NCBI GenBank assembly: GCA_025655555.1
Contig: JAHXIQ010000006.1
Location: 175,522-239,521 of the forward strand
Length of the DNA: 64,000 bases
DNA from: Candidatus Thiodiazotropha sp. (ex Myrtea sp. 'scaly one' KF741663)
Lineage (GTDB): Bacteria; Pseudomonadota; Gammaproteobacteria; Chromatiales; Chromatiaceae
Direction of reading: 5' to 3'
Shown here: piece by piece, positions 34,639-44,493 of the stretch
Layout of the letters: each line of letters starts with the position of its first letter
Position numbering within the stretch: the first letter of the stretch is position 1
Made by a program: the position numbers and the translations under genes
The notes under the pieces: generated by a model
Databases searched by the model: none
Told to the model about the DNA's origin: nothing
The model's input: the letters and a program-made list of their open reading frames with translations, nothing else

Positions 34639-37600
34639 ATGTTCGGCAAGAAAGACGAAAAGACCTTCAAGTACCCCGGTATTCGTATGGCGATGGACGG
34701 CAACGGCGCTGTCATCATGTGCGAGCGGGAAGCTTCTGATGCGGCGGGTGCCTACCCGATCACCCCATCCACCCAGATGGGTGAGTACTGGGCCGAAGAG
34801 ACCGCCAAGGGCCACGTCAATATTTCCGACCGCTCACTGATCTTCATCGAGCCCGAATCGGAGCATGCTGCTGCTGCGGTGACCGCCGGTATGTCCATGA
34901 CCGGTCTACGTGCCACCAACTTCTCTTCCGCACAGGGTATCGCCTTCATGCACGAGTCGCTCTACGCCGCCGTCGGCAAGCGCCTCCCCTATGTGCTGAA
35001 CATCGGCTGCCGGGCGATCACCAAGGCCTCGCTCAATGTCCATTGCGGCCATGACGATTTCCACTGTATCGACGACACCGGTTTCTTCCAGGTCTTCGCT
35101 AATAATGCTCAGGGTGCCGCCGACCTCAACCTGATCGGCCGCAAGATCGCCGAACTCTCGCTGACACCGGCTGCAGTGGCGCAGGACGGTTTCCTGACCA
35201 CCCACCTGATCGAGCCCCTGCAGGTACCTGAGCGGGAACTGATCAGCGAATTCCTCGGCCGTCCCGACGATGAGATCGAGTGCCCGACACCCGCACAAAA
35301 ACTGCTGTTCGGCGAGACCCGCCGCCGTGTACCTGCAATCTGGGATGTAGACAATCCCATGCTCTCGGGTTCGGTGCAGAACCAGGACGCCTACATGCAG
35401 ACCACGGCGGCGCAGCGTCCCTACTTCTTCCAGCATATCCCGGAGATCACCGACAAGGTGATGGACGAGTACTACGAGCTGACCGGACGCCGCTACAGCC
35501 GTATCGGCGATTACAAGGCGGATAAGGCCGACTATTTGATCGTCGGTATGGGTTCCATGATCGTCCAGGCACACGGCGTGGCCGACTACCTGGAGAAGAC
35601 CCGCAAGCTCAAGGTTGGCGTGGTCGACATCACCATGTTCCGCCCCTTCCCCGGCGACCTGCTGGGTAAGCTGCTGAAGGGCAAGAAAGGGGTCTGTGTA
35701 CTGGAGCGTACCGACCAGCCCCTGGCCGAGGACCTGCCGCTGATGCGCGAGGTACGTTCGTCCATCTCCAAATGTATCGAGAATGGCCAGGCTGCAGCGG
35801 CGAAACAGGACCTGCCCTACCCTGCCTATGACAGTTACACCGGCTTCAGCGATGCACCGCGGCTCTTCTCCGGCGCCTACGGCCTGGGTTCCCGCGACCT
35901 GCAGCCCGAGGCACTGATCGGCGCTGTCGAGAACATGTTACCAGAGGGTGAGCAGCGTAAATTTTTCTACCTGGGTATCGAGTTCGTCCGCGAAGCGGCC
36001 AATCCCAAGCAGGAGATCCATATCCAGAAAGTGCTGGAGGCCTATCCCGATATCGGTGATATGGCGGTACACGGTTCCGAGAACCCCAACCTGATGCCGG
36101 ACGGCTCGATCACCGTGCGTATGCACTCGGTGGGCGGCTGGGGCGCCATCACCACCGGTAAGAACCTGGTCATGACCCTCTACGATCTGCTGGGCTATGA
36201 GATCAAGGCCAACCCCAAATACGGATCCGAGAAGAAGGGACAGCCCACCACCTACTACCTGGCGGCGGCACCGACCCCGATCCCGCTCAACTGCGAATAC
36301 CACTATGTGGACGTGGTGCTGAGCCCCGATCCCAACGTCTTCGGCCACTCCAACCCCCTGGCGGGTCTGAAGCAGGGCGGTACCCTGATCATCCAGTCCT
36401 ACCTCACCAGCGCCGACGAGGTCTGGGAGAGTTTCCCGCGCTGGATGCAGCAGCAGATCGTCGACAACGAGATTCACGTCTTCTACGTGGACGGTTTCAA
36501 GATCGCCCGTGAGGAAGCCAGTAACGCCGAGCTCCAGCTGCGTATGCAGGGCAACGCCTTCCAGGGCGCCTTCTTTGCCGGCTCGCCGCTGATGGAGATG
36601 GCCGGCCTGGATGAGAAGAAACTCTTCGCCTCCATCGAGGATCAGCTGGAAAGCAAGTTCGGCAGCAAGGGCCGCCGCGTGGTGGAGGACAACCTGCGCG
36701 TGGTCCGTCGTGGTTTCGATGAGATCCATGAGATCACCAATAAGGTGGTCGGTACTGCAGCACAGTTACCAGTCAAAAAAGAGCCGGGACTGCCAGTGAT
36801 GCTCAAGCAGCTGCCTCAAGCCGACGGCGGCATCTCCGATGTCCACCGTTTCTGGGAGCAGACCGGCAGTTTCTACGCCAGCGGCAAGGGTAACGACAAC
36901 CTGGCCGACCCCTACCAGGCCCTCTCCCTGATGCCCGCCACCACCGGCGTCTTCCGCGACATGACCCAGATCCGTTTCGACTATCCGAAATGGGTGGCGG
37001 AGAACTGTACCGCCTGCGGCGACTGCTACAGTATCTGTCCCGACAGCGCCATCCCCGGTCTGGTCAATAAGATCAGCGACGTCTTCAACACCGCCATCAA
37101 CCGCATCGAGACCGGTGGCCGTCCGACCCAGTATCTGCGCCGGGAGAGCCGCAACGTGGAGAAGCGTCTGCGCGAACTTCTCGCTGAAGCGGGCGAACTG
37201 GCCCAGGTCCGCACCCTGTTGGATCAGGCTGTGCTGGAGACTATCGCTGCTGCTGAGGTGGACGACGATGCTCGTCCCGTTATGGAAGAGGAATTCGGTC
37301 TCTTCCTGCAGGCGATGGTCGAGTTCGAGTTCTCCATCACCAAGCCCTACTGGAACAACCTGGAGAAGAAAAACAAAGGCAGCGGCGGTCTCTTCTCCAT
37401 TACCGTCAATCCCTACACCTGTAAAGGCTGCATGGAGTGTGTCACGATCTGTGAGGACGACGCCCTGGTCGCCACCCATCAGGATGAGGCCGCCATCGAG
37501 CGCATGCGCAGCGACTGGTCCTTCTGGCTCGACCTGCCGACTACCGACAGCTCATTCAATCGTATCGACGATCTGGACGAGAAGATCGGTGCCCTCCACA

Positions 37601-39573
37601 CCCTGCTGCTGGACAAGGACAACTACAACTCCCTGGCCTGCGGCGACGGCGCCTGTCTGGGTTGTGGCGAGAAGACCATCATCCATCTCTTCACCGGCAC
37701 GGTGACTGCGTTGATGCAGCCCCGGGTGAAGCAACAGGTCGACAAGATCGAAAAGCTCATCGAGCAGCTGGAACAGCACGTACGGCTCAAGCTCGCGGCC
37801 GGCGTCGATCTGAGCAGCGCCAGCGCCATCAACCAGGCCACCGATACCGAAGGCGACCTGACCCTTTCCAATCTCAGTGAGAATCTCGACGCGGATCACG
37901 AGAAGACCGTGATCGATAGGGAGTGGCTGCAGTGGGCTACCCAGCTGCTGGAGCAGCTGCGCGATCTGAAATGGCGTTATCAGGAAGGCATCACCAGCAA
38001 CGGCCGCGCCGAGATGGGCATCGTCAATGCCACCGGTTGTACCTCGGTCTGGGGCTCCACCTTCCCCTTCAACCCCTACCCCTTCCCCTGGGCCAGCCAT
38101 CTGTTCCAGGACAGCCCTTCGGTCGCCATGGGCCTGTTCGAAGGTCATATGCGCAAGATGGCCGATGGTTTCGCCGCCATCCGCAAGGCGGAAATGGAGC
38201 TGGCGGGCAAGTACAACATGGTCGAAGACGACAAGTTCTTCGAGCAATTCAGCTGGAAGCAGTTCACCGATGACGAATGGCTGCTCTGCCCGCCGGTTGT
38301 CTCCGTGGGTGGTGACGGCGCCATGTACGACATCGGTTTCCAGAACCTCTCACGTGCCCTCGCCTCCGGTATGCCGATCAAGGTGCTGGTGGTCGACACC
38401 CAGGTCTACTCCAACACCGGCGGTCAGGCCTGTACTTCAGGCTACATCGGCCAGGTCGCGGACATGAGCCCCTACGGCAAGGCCTGGAAGGGTAAAGAGG
38501 AGATCCGCAAGGAGGTCTCCCTGATCGGTATCGCTCACCGCACCACCTATGTGCTGCAGAGTGCCATCAGCAATACCACCCATCTGATCGAGGGTTATAT
38601 CGACGGTCTCAACAGCCGCCGGCCCGCGCTCTTCAATATCTACGCCGTCTGCCCGCCGGAACACGGCGTGGGCGATGACGTGGCCTTCGAACAGTCGAAA
38701 CTGGCTGTGGAGGGACGCGCCTATCCGCTGATGAAATACGATCCGGACGCGGGCGAGACCATCGAGGAGTGCATCGACCTGGAAGGCAACCCGGCGCTGG
38801 AGGACGATTGGCCTGTCTACAGCATCAGCTACCAGGATGAAAAAGGCGAAGCGTGTAAGCTGGAAACACCGATGACCTTCGCCGACTTCGCCATCACCGA
38901 GGGCCGCTTCCGCAAACAATTCCGCATGGCGCCGCCTGAGACCTGGAACGACGATATGGTGCCGATGCACGAATTCCTCGATATGGATGAGGATGACCGC
39001 GAAGGCAGGTTCCCCTATGTCTGGGCTGTGGACGGCAAGAACCGTCTGATGCGGGTCATCTGCGCCGAAGAGATCGCCCGCTCCTGTGACGAGCGCCGCC
39101 AGTTCTGGCGCCAGCTCAAGGGTATCGCCGGTGAGCTCAACAAGGTTGACGTGAACGCCCTGGTGGATCAGGCCAAGGTCGATATGGCCAACCGCCTCAG
39201 CTCCACCCTGCTCTCCATGGCTGCCAGCGGCAATGCGAGCGCATTGGCAAGCAGTATCTCCGCCAACGGCGGCGGCAACGGTGCTGCCGGTGCAGCAACA
39301 GGCGGCGGAGCCGAGATGGGGGACTATGAGCCGGTCTGGATCGAGACACCTGAATGCACCGCCTGCGACGAGTGCGTCGATATCAATCCGAAGATCTTTG
39401 CCTACAACGATGAGAAGAAGGCTGAAATCGTCAATCCGAAGGCAGGCAACTTCAAGGACATCGTCAAAGCGGCGGAAAAATGCACCGCTGCCTGCATCCA
39501 TCCCGGTACACCCTGGAACGCGTCGGAAAAGGACCTGGACAAGCTCGTAAAGCGTGCGGCGAAATACCAGTAG
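34639..39573 (+). CDS. nifJ: Single-chain pyruvate (2-oxoacid):ferredoxin oxidoreductase with extra C-terminal ferredoxin domain
   Basis: TPP- and Fe-S-dependent enzyme interconverting pyruvate + CoA with acetyl-CoA + CO2 and reduced ferredoxin. 1644 residues against about 1170-1200 for usual NifJ. Order: N-terminal PFOR domain (YPITPSTQMGEYW), domain II, gamma-type domain (HSVGGWGAITTGK), ferredoxin clusters CTACGDCYSICPDS (about 789) and CKGCMECVTICEDD (about 927), TPP domain with CGDGACLGCGEKT (about 1000), NATGCTSVWG and GGDGAMYDIG (about 1224). Insertions: about 120 residues between the two clusters and about 110 charged, helical residues after CGEKT. After a Gly/Ala linker comes an added ferredoxin-like domain, CTACDECVDINP (about 1573) with KCTAACIHPG. 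It is inserted between rnfB and rnfC. Not related to a nif cluster here. Confidence 0.93.
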   Translation: MFGKKDEKTFKYPGIRMAMDGNGAVIMCEREASDAAGAYPITPSTQMGEYWAEETAKGHVNISDRSLIFIEPESEHAAAAVTAGMSMTGLRATNFSSAQGIAFMHESLYAAVGKRLPYVLNIGCRAITKASLNVHCGHDDFHCIDDTGFFQVFANNAQGAADLNLIGRKIAELSLTPAAVAQDGFLTTHLIEPLQVPERELISEFLGRPDDEIECPTPAQKLLFGETRRRVPAIWDVDNPMLSGSVQNQDAYMQTTAAQRPYFFQHIPEITDKVMDEYYELTGRRYSRIGDYKADKADYLIVGMGSMIVQAHGVADYLEKTRKLKVGVVDITMFRPFPGDLLGKLLKGKKGVCVLERTDQPLAEDLPLMREVRSSISKCIENGQAAAAKQDLPYPAYDSYTGFSDAPRLFSGAYGLGSRDLQPEALIGAVENMLPEGEQRKFFYLGIEFVREAANPKQEIHIQKVLEAYPDIGDMAVHGSENPNLMPDGSITVRMHSVGGWGAITTGKNLVMTLYDLLGYEIKANPKYGSEKKGQPTTYYLAAAPTPIPLNCEYHYVDVVLSPDPNVFGHSNPLAGLKQGGTLIIQSYLTSADEVWESFPRWMQQQIVDNEIHVFYVDGFKIAREEASNAELQLRMQGNAFQGAFFAGSPLMEMAGLDEKKLFASIEDQLESKFGSKGRRVVEDNLRVVRRGFDEIHEITNKVVGTAAQLPVKKEPGLPVMLKQLPQADGGISDVHRFWEQTGSFYASGKGNDNLADPYQALSLMPATTGVFRDMTQIRFDYPKWVAENCTACGDCYSICPDSAIPGLVNKISDVFNTAINRIETGGRPTQYLRRESRNVEKRLRELLAEAGELAQVRTLLDQAVLETIAAAEVDDDARPVMEEEFGLFLQAMVEFEFSITKPYWNNLEKKNKGSGGLFSITVNPYTCKGCMECVTICEDDALVATHQDEAAIERMRSDWSFWLDLPTTDSSFNRIDDLDEKIGALHTLLLDKDNYNSLACGDGACLGCGEKTIIHLFTGTVTALMQPRVKQQVDKIEKLIEQLEQHVRLKLAAGVDLSSASAINQATDTEGDLTLSNLSENLDADHEKTVIDREWLQWATQLLEQLRDLKWRYQEGITSNGRAEMGIVNATGCTSVWGSTFPFNPYPFPWASHLFQDSPSVAMGLFEGHMRKMADGFAAIRKAEMELAGKYNMVEDDKFFEQFSWKQFTDDEWLLCPPVVSVGGDGAMYDIGFQNLSRALASGMPIKVLVVDTQVYSNTGGQACTSGYIGQVADMSPYGKAWKGKEEIRKEVSLIGIAHRTTYVLQSAISNTTHLIEGYIDGLNSRRPALFNIYAVCPPEHGVGDDVAFEQSKLAVEGRAYPLMKYDPDAGETIEECIDLEGNPALEDDWPVYSISYQDEKGEACKLETPMTFADFAITEGRFRKQFRMAPPETWNDDMVPMHEFLDMDEDDREGRFPYVWAVDGKNRLMRVICAEEIARSCDERRQFWRQLKGIAGELNKVDVNALVDQAKVDMANRLSSTLLSMAASGNASALASSISANGGGNGAAGAATGGGAEMGDYEPVWIETPECTACDECVDINPKIFAYNDEKKAEIVNPKAGNFKDIVKAAEKCTAACIHPGTPWNASEKDLDKLVKRAAKYQ

Positions 39574-39664
39574 ATCGATGGCATACTCGTTGATGACTGG
39601 CATCATGCACCTCTCCCTCCACAGGCGGACCCGCGGGTCCGCCTGCTGACCGGCAAGGAGAATT

Positions 39665-41005
39665 ATGGGACTTTTCGACCTGTTTTCCGGGCTGAAGACC
39701 TTCGCCCACGGCATCCATCCGCCCTACCATAAGGATACGGCGGACAAACCGATTCGCCGGCTGCCCTTCCCTGCCCAGTTGGTTCTGCCACTGGATCAGC
39801 ATATCGGCAAGCCGGCCATCCCCCTGGTCAAGAAAGGCCAGGAGGTGGTGCGTGGAGAACCGATAGCAAAGGCAGACGGCGCATTTTCCGTACCCTTGCA
39901 TGCCCCGGCTACCGGCCGCGTAAGGGGGATCGAGCTGATGCCCACCCCCAAGGGCCCGAAGTCTGACGCCATCGTCATCGATGTCTACGATGGATCGACC
40001 CAGGAGGTACTCTGGAAACAACCCCGGGAGATGAGCGAGCTCTCACCGACGGAGGCGATCCAGGCCATCCAGGATACCGGCATGGTGGGCCTGGGCGGCG
40101 CTGCCTTTCCCTCGCACCTGAAGCTGACCATTCCTGAAGACAAAACCGTCGACACCCTGGTCATCAACGGTTGCGAGTGTGAGCCCTATCTGACCTGCGA
40201 CCACCGTGTCATGCTGGAGCATCCCCAGGCGCTGATGCGGGGCATCCGCTATGCCATGCGCGCCACCGGCACTAGCCAGGCGATCATTGGCGTGGAAGAC
40301 AACAAGATGGATGCGGTGGAGATCCTGCGCGACCATCTGCCCAAGGGCGGGTCGATCAAGGTCGAGTCAGTGGAGACCAAATACCCCCAGGGTTCCGAAA
40401 AGATGCTGATCAAGTCGGTACTTAATCGGGAAGTACCCGCCGGCGGTCTGCCCGCGGATGTGGGCGTTGTGGTCAACAACGTCGGCACCCTGGCCGGACT
40501 CGGACGTCTGCTGCCCGAGGGTGAAGGGCTGATCGAACGAGTCATCACCGTAGCAGGACCCGGCATCGTCAAGCCGGGCAACTATCTGGTGCCTTTGGGT
40601 ACACCGATCCGCCATATCCTGGAGCAGGTGGGCTATGAAGGGTCACGCACAGAGTTCATACTCGGTGGACCGATGATGGGTCCTGCCGTCTCCGCTATGG
40701 ATACGCCGATCACCAAGGGGACCTCCGGCCTCCTGGTGCTGAACGAACCTTCCATCGAAGAGGAGAGCCATAAGATCTGGCCCTGTATCCGCTGCGCCCG
40801 CTGCGTCAAGGCCTGTCCGATGCACCTCAATCCCTCGATACTCGGTCAAATGGCGGCGAAAAGAAAATATGAGGAGATGGCAGAGGATTACCACCTCAAC
40901 GACTGCTTCGAATGCGGCTGCTGCTCCTACGTCTGCCCCTCTAATATTCCCTTGGTGCAGTACTTCCGTATCGCCAAGGCGATCAACCGGGAGCAGGCGG
41001 CGTGA
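39665..41005 (+). CDS. rnfC: Rnf complex subunit C (NADH- and FMN-binding)
   Basis: Peripheral subunit of the Rnf complex that oxidises or reduces NAD(H). 446 residues: N-terminal barrel-sandwich, NQO1-like flavin/NADH fold with GLGGAAFPSHLKL (about 139) and NGCECEPYLTCDHR (about 168), SLBB-like part, then two ferredoxin clusters CIRCARCVKACPMHL (about 378) and CFECGCCSYVCPSNIPL (about 417). It lacks the long Ala/Lys-rich C-terminal extension of E. coli RsxC. A 125-nt gap to rnfD holds a short GTAGGGTGCGGCC-type repeat remnant. Confidence 0.95.
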   Translation: MGLFDLFSGLKTFAHGIHPPYHKDTADKPIRRLPFPAQLVLPLDQHIGKPAIPLVKKGQEVVRGEPIAKADGAFSVPLHAPATGRVRGIELMPTPKGPKSDAIVIDVYDGSTQEVLWKQPREMSELSPTEAIQAIQDTGMVGLGGAAFPSHLKLTIPEDKTVDTLVINGCECEPYLTCDHRVMLEHPQALMRGIRYAMRATGTSQAIIGVEDNKMDAVEILRDHLPKGGSIKVESVETKYPQGSEKMLIKSVLNREVPAGGLPADVGVVVNNVGTLAGLGRLLPEGEGLIERVITVAGPGIVKPGNYLVPLGTPIRHILEQVGYEGSRTEFILGGPMMGPAVSAMDTPITKGTSGLLVLNEPSIEEESHKIWPCIRCARCVKACPMHLNPSILGQMAAKRKYEEMAEDYHLNDCFECGCCSYVCPSNIPLVQYFRIAKAINREQAA

Positions 41006-41130
41006 GTGACATTCCCTCTCCGTCATCAGGCGTATGGAATATTCAGTGTGGCAGAGCACACCCTGCGCTCAAATTCATTGTAGGGTGCGGCCTTGCCACA
41101 CCGGATGCTAAAGGCAATATCAGTTAGCTA

Positions 41131-42177
41131 ATGAGTAAGAAACCGACAATCGAGCTGCGCACCTCTCCCCATGCCCATGCGGGAGGCGACGTGGTCAGGA
41201 TCATGCGCAACGTGGTCTACGCCATGCTGCCCATCTGCGCCTTCACTATCTGGCAGTTCGGCCTGAGCGCCCTCGCCCTGTTGATCGTGGTGACCGCCAC
41301 CTGCATGGCCAGTGAACGGCTCTTCAACCGTCTGAGCAGCCAGCCCAGCAGCCTCGGTGACTGGTCCGCGGCTATTACCGGCATACTGCTGGCTCTGACG
41401 CTGCCGCCCGGTTTCCCGCTGTGGATGGGTGCTGTGGCCGCTTTCGCAGCGGTCGCACTGGGCAAGGCTCTGTTCGGCGGACTCGGCATGAATGCCATGA
41501 ATCCCGCCCTGATCGGGCGTGCCTTTGTACAGGCTGCCTTTCCGGTCGCCATCACAACCTGGACCCCAGCCTTCTTCGAGGGCCGCTTTACCAGTTTTGT
41601 CCCCACCACCCTGACACCGCCTTTTCTGCAGCCACCGGTCATTAGCGACTGGGTCACATCGGTGACGGTGGACGCCTTCAGCGGCGCCACACCCCTGGCC
41701 CTGCAGAAGTTTGAAGGGGTACAGATGGACACCCTGGATATGCTGTTGGGCACCACCGCAGGCTCCGCGGGTGAGACCTCCGCGTTGCTGATCCTGATCT
41801 GTGGACTCTACCTGGCCGCCCGGCGCATGCTCGACTGGCGCATCCCGGTGTTGGTGATGCTGGGTGCCGCTGTGACGGCAGGCATCTTCTTTCTCATCGA
41901 CCCGGTGAAGTATCCGGATCCACTGTTTGTCCTCCTCTCAGGCGGCCTGATGCTGGGCGCCTGGTTCATGGCCAGTGATATGGTCGGTTCACCTGTGACT
42001 CCGCTGGGCGTGGTGATCTACGCCCTGATGATTGGCGTGCTCACCGTCATCATCCGTCTATTCGGCGGTCTCACCGAGGGCGTGATGTACGCCATCCTGT
42101 TGGGTAACGCGGCAACACCGTTGATCGATCAGCTTACCCAACCAAGGGTCTTCGGCGAACAGAGGGCAGGTAAATGA
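41131..42177 (+). CDS. rnfD: Rnf complex subunit D
   Basis: 348-residue integral membrane subunit of the NqrB/RnfD family, with covalent FMN on a threonine; the site FSGATPLALQKF lies near residues 188-199. About ten membrane segments are visible and MNAMNPALIGRAF is a family signature. Part of the ion-translocating module together with RnfA and RnfE. It overlaps rnfG by 4 nt, consistent with coupled translation. Confidence 0.95.
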   Translation: MSKKPTIELRTSPHAHAGGDVVRIMRNVVYAMLPICAFTIWQFGLSALALLIVVTATCMASERLFNRLSSQPSSLGDWSAAITGILLALTLPPGFPLWMGAVAAFAAVALGKALFGGLGMNAMNPALIGRAFVQAAFPVAITTWTPAFFEGRFTSFVPTTLTPPFLQPPVISDWVTSVTVDAFSGATPLALQKFEGVQMDTLDMLLGTTAGSAGETSALLILICGLYLAARRMLDWRIPVLVMLGAAVTAGIFFLIDPVKYPDPLFVLLSGGLMLGAWFMASDMVGSPVTPLGVVIYALMIGVLTVIIRLFGGLTEGVMYAILLGNAATPLIDQLTQPRVFGEQRAGK

Positions 42178-42902
42178 GTACGCCCGAAACCGAAGTGATG
42201 CAGCAACCGGCCACACCCGCCGGTCCGATGATCCGTACCCTGATGGGTATCGCCATGCTCTCGGGCTTTCTGGTGGTGCTGACCTACCAGCTCACCAAAC
42301 CGATCATTGAAGAGAACCAGCGCCGTGCTATCGAGGCGGCCGTGTTTCAGGTCATCCCAGGCGCCGTCGCCCGCAAGGACTTCGTCGTCAATGAGACCGG
42401 GGTGGTTGCAGTAACAGCAGAGAATCCGGCTGAAGGCATCCCCATCTATGCAGGATACGATCAGGCGGGCCAATTGAAGGGCATCGCGGCCAAGGCTGCC
42501 GCCCAAGGCTATGCCGACATAATCTATCTGCTCTACGGCTATGAGCCTGAGTGCCAATGCATCCGCGGCATCAAGGTTCTCAAACTGGCGGAAACCCCCG
42601 GACTGGGTGACAAAATCATCACCGATGCGAACTTCGTCGCCAATTTCGATGCGCTGGATGCCAGTCTAAACGATGCCGGCAGCGACCTGGCAAACGACAT
42701 CGTCACCGTCAAACACGGAACCAAGCAGAACCCATGGGAGATCGATGCCATCTCTGGCGCGACCATCTCCGCCAAAGCGGTGGGCAAGGCGCTTAATCTC
42801 TCGGCTAAGGCCCTGCTGCCGAAACTGGCGCCTCAGGTGGAGAAATTGAGGGAGGATCCACCCCGTCAGCCACCTGAACAGGGTGAAGAACAGGTAAATT
42901 AA
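42174..42902 (+). CDS. rnfG: Rnf complex subunit G
   Basis: 242-residue subunit of the NqrC/RnfG family, with one N-terminal membrane helix (about 20-41) and a periplasmic FMN_bind domain whose covalent FMN threonine is in DAISGATISAKAVGKA (about 184-199). LAETPGLGDKI near 140 is a further family signature. The C-terminus is a short Pro/Glu/Gln-rich tail, longer than necessary for the fold. Confidence 0.95.
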   Translation: MSTPETEVMQQPATPAGPMIRTLMGIAMLSGFLVVLTYQLTKPIIEENQRRAIEAAVFQVIPGAVARKDFVVNETGVVAVTAENPAEGIPIYAGYDQAGQLKGIAAKAAAQGYADIIYLLYGYEPECQCIRGIKVLKLAETPGLGDKIITDANFVANFDALDASLNDAGSDLANDIVTVKHGTKQNPWEIDAISGATISAKAVGKALNLSAKALLPKLAPQVEKLREDPPRQPPEQGEEQVN

Positions 42903-42992
42903 TTCTCCTATGCCGGGTTAGGTTGACCCCACGCAAGGCTTGAAGCGTATAGGTAAACGATAATCCACTGGTTCGGATGAAAAGCGATCGAA

Positions 42993-43637
42993 ATGAGTAA
43001 AATAGGCAACGACAACATCACTTGGGGCACCTTCAGCGAAGGCCTGTGGCGCGATAATCCGGTCTTTGTCATGCTGCTCGGTATGTGCCCGGTGCTGGCG
43101 GTGACCAACTCTGCAATCAACGCCCTCGCCATGGGCCTGGCCACCACCTTCGTACTGCTGGCCTCCGGCGCACTCATCTCCCTGTTGCGCCACAGTATCC
43201 CCAAGCAGGTGCGAATCGCCACCTACATCGTCATCATCGCGACCTTCGTGACGATTGTGGACTACGCCATCCAGGCAATCTCCCTCGACCTCTACAATGC
43301 CCTCGGCGCTTTCATCCAATTGATTGTGGCGAACTGCATGATCCTGGGGCGCGCCGAGGCCTATGCCTCCCGCAACCGGCCGTTGAAGTCGTTTACCAAT
43401 GCCCTGGGTATGGGAGCCGGTTTTACCATCGCCCTCCTCTGCCTGGGTGTAGTTCGAGAAGTACTTGGTGCGGGCAGCCTGTTCGGCATCGATCTGTTCG
43501 GTCCCCGTTTCGAGCCCTGGGTGGTGATGATACTGCCGGCAGGCGGTTTTATCGTGCTGGGGGCCTGGTTGTTATTGTTTGAATGGCTCAAACAGCGGAA
43601 AGAGCGGCTGGAACTGGAAGCCGCGGCGGAAACATGA
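42993..43637 (+). CDS. rnfE: Rnf complex subunit E
   Basis: 214-residue membrane subunit of the NqrD/RnfE family with about six segments. Signatures: NPVFVMLLGMCPVLAVTNSA (about 20-39) and ANCMILGRAEAYASRN (about 112-127), which carry the Cys that in RnfA/RnfE share a membrane Fe-S centre. The C-terminal tail is basic (WLKQRKERLELEAAAET). A 154-nt repeat-like insert separates it from rnfA. Confidence 0.95.
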   Translation: MSKIGNDNITWGTFSEGLWRDNPVFVMLLGMCPVLAVTNSAINALAMGLATTFVLLASGALISLLRHSIPKQVRIATYIVIIATFVTIVDYAIQAISLDLYNALGAFIQLIVANCMILGRAEAYASRNRPLKSFTNALGMGAGFTIALLCLGVVREVLGAGSLFGIDLFGPRFEPWVVMILPAGGFIVLGAWLLLFEWLKQRKERLELEAAAET

Positions 43638-43642
43638 TGAAG

Positions 43643-43778
43643 AATTTTGAATTGTTAATTTTGAATGTTGAATTGCCGGTGTGCGCTTTGCGCACGTTCA
43701 ATTCATTTCAAAGACAGCGTGAGCAACACGAACCCATCAATTCAAACTTCATAACTCAACATTCAAAATTTAAAATTC
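43643..43778. repeat. Palindrome-like element inside the rnf operon (rnfE-rnfA gap)
   Basis: AATTTTGAATGTTGA (43657-43671) is perfectly complementary to TCAACATTCAAAATT (43756-43770); outer arms GAATTTT (43643-43649) and AAAATTC (43772-43778) extend it. Inside are a GTGCGC-ttt-GCGCAC hairpin (43681-43695) and a TGAATTG/CAATTCA pair. AT-rich and unlike the surrounding GC-rich genes, it looks like a small inserted repeat, possibly MITE-like, or an intra-operon RNA structure. Confidence 0.65.
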
Positions 43779-43791
43779 GGAACGTAGTGAG

Positions 43792-44370
43792 ATGACAGAA
43801 TCACTCAGCTTTATCTTTTTAAACGCCGTACTGGCCAACAACTTCGTACTGGCCCTGTTTCTCGGTCTCTGCCCTTTCCTCGGCGTCTCCGGCAAACTCA
43901 ACACCGCACTGCCCATGGGTCTGGCAACCATGTTCGTCATGCTGGTCAGTTCCGTCTCCGCCTATCTGATCAATATCGTACTGGTCACGTTCGAGATCGA
44001 GTTCCTGCGTCTGATCGCCTACATAGCGGTCATCGCCAGCGCGGTGCAGCTGGTCGAGATGGCGCTGAAGAAATTGTCGCCCGCCCTGTTCCGCTCGCTG
44101 GGTATTTTCCTGCCGTTGATCACCACCAACTGCGCCATCCTCGGTCTGGCCCTGTTTCAGACCTTCAAGGAGTACAACTTCACCCAGTCTCTGGTCTATG
44201 CCATTGGCGCCGGTGTCGGCTTCATCCTGGCTATCGTGCTGATGGCCGGACTGCGGGAGAAACTGGAGCTCTCCACCATGCCCTCCATTACCCAGGGTGC
44301 CGCTGTCAGCCTGATGCTCGGCGGTCTGCTGTCGCTCTCCTTCATGGGATTTGCCGGGCTGGGGGGCTGA
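43792..44370 (+). CDS. rnfA: Rnf complex subunit A
   Basis: 192-residue membrane subunit of the NqrE/RnfA family with six segments. Signatures: LANNFVLALFLGLCPFLGVSG near 15-35 and LPLITTNCAILGLALF near 101-116, with the membrane Cys pair. Operon order B-(PFOR)-C-D-G-E-A differs from the E. coli rsx order ABCDGE, because rnfA is last and B is first. Confidence 0.95.
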   Translation: MTESLSFIFLNAVLANNFVLALFLGLCPFLGVSGKLNTALPMGLATMFVMLVSSVSAYLINIVLVTFEIEFLRLIAYIAVIASAVQLVEMALKKLSPALFRSLGIFLPLITTNCAILGLALFQTFKEYNFTQSLVYAIGAGVGFILAIVLMAGLREKLELSTMPSITQGAAVSLMLGGLLSLSFMGFAGLGG

Positions 44371-44493
44371 GGCCACGTTTCGGAAACAAAGGTTGAATGA
44401 GAAGCGCATGATCATGGAAGCACAGTACGACAAACGGTCGAAAAGTCGCTCACCGAATAAAAAATACGGTATAAAGACGAATTATTTTCTTAT

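Noticed and set aside
34639..39573. A nitrogen-fixation context for the nifJ homologue
   Set aside because: No nif genes lie nearby; context is Rnf and PEP synthase.
38437..39714. A 425-codon open frame on the minus strand inside the PFOR gene and its downstream gap
   Set aside because: It lies antisense to clear PFOR/ferredoxin domains; its product has no domain sense. GC-rich, biased codons in PFOR produce long antisense frames here, as also at 35938-36729 and 36766-37479.
33655..44370. Calling the complex Nqr rather than Rnf
   Set aside because: An RnfB-type polyferredoxin and an RnfC with two ferredoxin clusters are present; there is no NqrA or NqrF.
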